NCBI GenBank assembly: GCA_025963265.1 | Contig: JAOPUY010000553.1 | Coordinates: 1 to 8,645 of the forward strand | Reading direction: 5' to 3' | DNA length: 8,645 nt | Origin: Frankiales bacterium | GTDB taxonomy: Bacteria; Actinomycetota; Actinomycetes; Mycobacteriales; Jatrophihabitantaceae | Part shown: one piece after another, positions 6,487 to 8,645 of the stretch | Numbering within the stretch: the stretch's first letter is position 1 | Layout of the letters: the number at the start of each line of letters is the position of its first letter | Position numbers and translations under genes: made by a program | The notes under the pieces: generated by a model | What the model was told of the DNA's origin: nothing | The model's input: only the letters and a program-made list of their open reading frames with translations | Database searches by the model: none

Positions 6487-7616
6487 CGGGAACCGCTCTT
6501 GTCTCGGGCCAGGAATCGGGTGAACACGAATAGGACGCCGACCAGCACGAGCAGCAGGGTGGCGGCACCGTAGGCGCGCTGGATGGACAGAGTCTCGCCG
6601 CTGCGGACACCGGCGTAGATGAACAACGGCAACGAGTTCATCGGATCCTTCAGAGGACTCGAGTTCGTGAAGGTGGAGGCGCCGGACACGATCAGCAGCG
6701 GAGCCGTCTCACCGGCCACTCGGGCGATGCCCAGGATCAAGGACGTGGCCAAGCCCGCCTTGGACGTCGGCAGCACGACGCGCCAGACCGACTGCCATTT
6801 GGAGGCGCCCAGGGCCAAGCTCGCCTCCCGAAGTCCGCTCGGCACGACCCGCAGCACGACCTCGGCCGAGCGGGCAATGGTCGGAACCATCGTGACGGCC
6901 AGGGCGAGGCCGGCGCAGAGCCCGTTTCGCTCGACGCCTAGTTCGAGGATCAACAGGGTGTAAATGAACAACCCGGCCAAGATGTCGGGCAACGCGGTCA
7001 TCGCCTCGACCACGGTCCGCACCACATCGGCCAGCTTGCCGCCCACCTCGGTCAGATAGACCGCCGTCCCGAGGCCTAAGGGCAACGCGATCGCCGTCGC
7101 GATCCCGACCTCGACCCCGGTTCCGACGACCGCGTGCCGCACCCCGCCGTGGCGGAGCGACGCCGTCGGCGAGACCCCGGCCATGTCGTCGGTGTAGAAG
7201 TTCAGGTGGCGCAAGGCCGGCAGGCCTTGCCACGCGATGTAGACCAGGGTCCAAAGCACCGCTCCGGCGACCACGAGCGTGCCGGTGAGCACGACGGCCG
7301 ACACCAGCCGATCGACAACCTGAGGGAGCGGGTTGGAGATCAGCGAGACGCCGACGTAGAACGCGAGAAAGGTCGCCCACCAGCAGAGCATGAAACCCAG
7401 CACGCCGCTAAAGAGCAGCACGTGCTCGTAGACGATCCAGACGAAAGCCAGCGACGCGACCGAACTGCCGATGAACGACATCACATCGTCGATCCGCAGG
7501 CCGTTGATGCGGCGCGGCACGTCGGACACCAGCACCCGCTCGAGGTTCTCGGCGACCGGTATGGCCGGCGCCACGTCGGCTGGCGCCTCTACCGGCCGAT
7601 CAGACACGGTCGTCAT
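6483..7616 (-). CDS. pstA: phosphate-type ABC transporter permease PstA
   Basis: Inner-membrane permease of 377 residues that would pair with PstC to form the Pst-type import channel. The EAA loop that contacts the ATPase is clear: LREASLALGASKW (262-274), followed by VLPTSKAGL and GIARVAGETAPLL (296-308), a PstA/PstC hallmark. About six C-terminal membrane segments (from about 105) make the core. In front of them is a hydrophilic N-terminus (1-45) and an extra pair of membrane helices (about 48-66 and 70-93), making it longer than the roughly 300-residue enterobacterial PstA. Such N-terminal extensions are common in actinomycetes. The ATG at 7616 has GGAGG at 7631-7627, 10 nt upstream, and lies 18 nt after the pstC stop. 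Its stop overlaps the pstS-like start by 4 nt. Confidence 0.95.
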   Translation of the reverse strand: MTTVSDRPVEAPADVAPAIPVAENLERVLVSDVPRRINGLRIDDVMSFIGSSVASLAFVWIVYEHVLLFSGVLGFMLCWWATFLAFYVGVSLISNPLPQVVDRLVSAVVLTGTLVVAGAVLWTLVYIAWQGLPALRHLNFYTDDMAGVSPTASLRHGGVRHAVVGTGVEVGIATAIALPLGLGTAVYLTEVGGKLADVVRTVVEAMTALPDILAGLFIYTLLILELGVERNGLCAGLALAVTMVPTIARSAEVVLRVVPSGLREASLALGASKWQSVWRVVLPTSKAGLATSLILGIARVAGETAPLLIVSGASTFTNSSPLKDPMNSLPLFIYAGVRSGETLSIQRAYGAATLLLVLVGVLFVFTRFLARDKSGSR

Positions 7617-7626
7617 GACAGGAATA

Positions 7627-7631
7627 CCTCC
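7627..7631 (-). promoter_or_regulatory. ribosome binding site of pstA
   Basis: GGAGG on the minus strand, 10 nt before the ATG at 7616-7614 and within the 18-nt gap after pstC. It is the strongest Shine-Dalgarno in the operon and supports the chosen pstA start. Confidence 0.75.
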
Positions 7632-7634
7632 GTC

Positions 7635-8645
7635 CTAGATGTCGGTCGAGGAACCGCTACGACTGCGGTTGACGAGAATCGCGGCCAGCGTGTTGACGCA
7701 CAACGTCAACACGAAGAGCACGAAACCGGCGGTGAGCAGGGCGCTGAGTTGGGTGGACGTCGCCTCGCCGAAGTTTCCGGCGATCAGCGCGGACACCGTG
7801 TTGGTGCCGACCGTGAGCACTTTGGCCTTGAGTTGAAAGGCGGGGGCGATGATGAGCAGCACCGCGATGGTCTCCCCCAGCGCTCGTCCCAGCCCGAGCA
7901 TGGTGCCGCCGATGATCCCGCCCCGACCGAAGGGCAGCACCACCGCGCGGACCATCCCCCACCGGGTCGAGCCGAGAGCGTAGGCCGCCTCCCGCTCGCC
8001 GATCGGAGCCTGAGCGAAGACGCCGCGCATGACCGCGCAGGCCAGCGGGATCACCATCATGGACACGCAGATCCCGGCGATGAACGCCGAGCCGGTGTAC
8101 TGGGTCTGGGCCCAGGCCGCGGCGTTGGGGTTGGTGTCCACCTTGAAGAAGGGGATCCAGCCCAGGTATTGGCTCAGCCAGCGCGACAGGTAGATCGCGT
8201 GCGGCTCGAGGAGAAAAAAGCCCCACAGGCCGTAGATGATGCTGGGCACGGCCGCCATCAGGTCGATGACCGAGACGAGGATCGACTTCAGCCGCCGCGG
8301 TGCGTAGTCAGTGATGAACAGCGCGAACATGACGGCGAGCGGGAAGCTCACCACCATGGCCACCAAGGCGACCTCGAACGTGCCGATCAGCACCGCTTCG
8401 ATGCCGAGCTTGTTCAGGCCCGGATTCCACTGCGACTCGGTGAAGTAGCTCGTGCCGTAGTGGCCCAGCGTCGGGATCGACTGGTGGCCCAGGAACAGCC
8501 CGATCGCGCCGGTGATGGCCAGCACGCTCATCCCGATTGCCGTGGCGAACCCAGCGAACACTCGGTCGGCCGGCTCGTTGCCGGGGTTCAGGCGGCGTGG
8601 CGTCGGCCGCGTCGGGCTCGGCGGCTCGAGCAGTTGGGTGGGCGC
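7635..8645 (-). CDS. pstC: phosphate-type ABC transporter permease PstC (5' end outside window)
   Basis: Inner-membrane permease, partner of PstA. The frame is open to the window edge, giving 336 residues. A GTG at 8561 could be mistaken for the start, but the 28 codons before it encode a Pro/Arg-rich cytoplasmic tail ending NEPADR-VFAGFAT. That is the normal lead-in to PstC helix 1, so the real start lies at or beyond the window edge. About six membrane segments are seen (32-52, 88-113, 126-146, 185-206, 247-268, 299-324, counted from the first codon in the window). The EAA loop GEREAAYALGSTRWG (216-230) precedes VVLPFGRGGI and GLGRALGETIAV (251-262), the PstC/PstA signature. Between helices 3 and 4 there is an outside loop (about 147-184) of moderate length. 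Its stop (7637-7635) is 18 nt before pstA. Any operon promoter would lie outside the window. Confidence 0.95.
   Translation of the reverse strand, partial: APTQLLEPPSPTRPTPRRLNPGNEPADRVFAGFATAIGMSVLAITGAIGLFLGHQSIPTLGHYGTSYFTESQWNPGLNKLGIEAVLIGTFEVALVAMVVSFPLAVMFALFITDYAPRRLKSILVSVIDLMAAVPSIIYGLWGFFLLEPHAIYLSRWLSQYLGWIPFFKVDTNPNAAAWAQTQYTGSAFIAGICVSMMVIPLACAVMRGVFAQAPIGEREAAYALGSTRWGMVRAVVLPFGRGGIIGGTMLGLGRALGETIAVLLIIAPAFQLKAKVLTVGTNTVSALIAGNFGEATSTQLSALLTAGFVLFVLTLCVNTLAAILVNRSRSGSSTDI

Noticed and set aside
8559..8561. GTG as the start of pstC.
   Set aside because: The frame stays open upstream with a sensible cytoplasmic tail, and starting here would place the first residue at the very edge of helix 1.

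Overview
This is an 8.6 kb piece of a high-GC genome, very probably an actinomycete (Actinomycetota). The evidence is the strong G/C bias at third codon positions, the use of GTG starts, the long Pro/Ala/Thr/Gly-rich extracellular linkers, and a candidate PHO box of the Streptomyces PhoP type. I cannot place it to genus. All six genes I support lie on the minus strand; the plus-strand open frames are shadows.

Read in the direction of transcription (high to low coordinates), the window opens inside pstC (PstC-type permease, 5' end missing). It continues with pstA (PstA-type permease with an extra N-terminal membrane hairpin), a PstS-like binding protein anchored by a C-terminal membrane helix, a 964-residue secreted and membrane-anchored protein of unknown function, and a sortase-fold membrane protein. 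The last four genes each overlap the next by exactly 4 nt (ATGA, ATGA, GTGA), and only 18 nt separate pstC from pstA. This looks like one operon with translational coupling. It ends at a strong intrinsic terminator (16-bp perfect stem plus U-tract) just after the sortase-like gene. No pstB ATPase or phoU is visible; they may lie outside the window.

After the terminator comes a 130-nt promoter region holding two 11-nt direct repeats that resemble a PHO box and overlap a TTGACA -35 element. It drives a separate secreted PstS-family binding protein, which runs off the low-coordinate end of the window.

The most notable point is the sortase-like protein. It keeps the sortase fold signature and the active-site Arg, but has Arg where the catalytic His belongs and Ser where the catalytic Cys belongs. 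Its only Cys lies inside a membrane helix, so it is predicted to be a pseudo-sortase. The two surface proteins encoded just upstream have their own C-terminal membrane anchors and no LPXTG-like signal, which fits a non-transpeptidase role. Together the genes suggest a variant Pst-like uptake or sensing complex: two permeases, a membrane-tethered binding protein, a large tethered accessory protein with a possible degenerate binding-protein domain, and a pseudo-sortase that may act as a scaffold. That assembly is inference.
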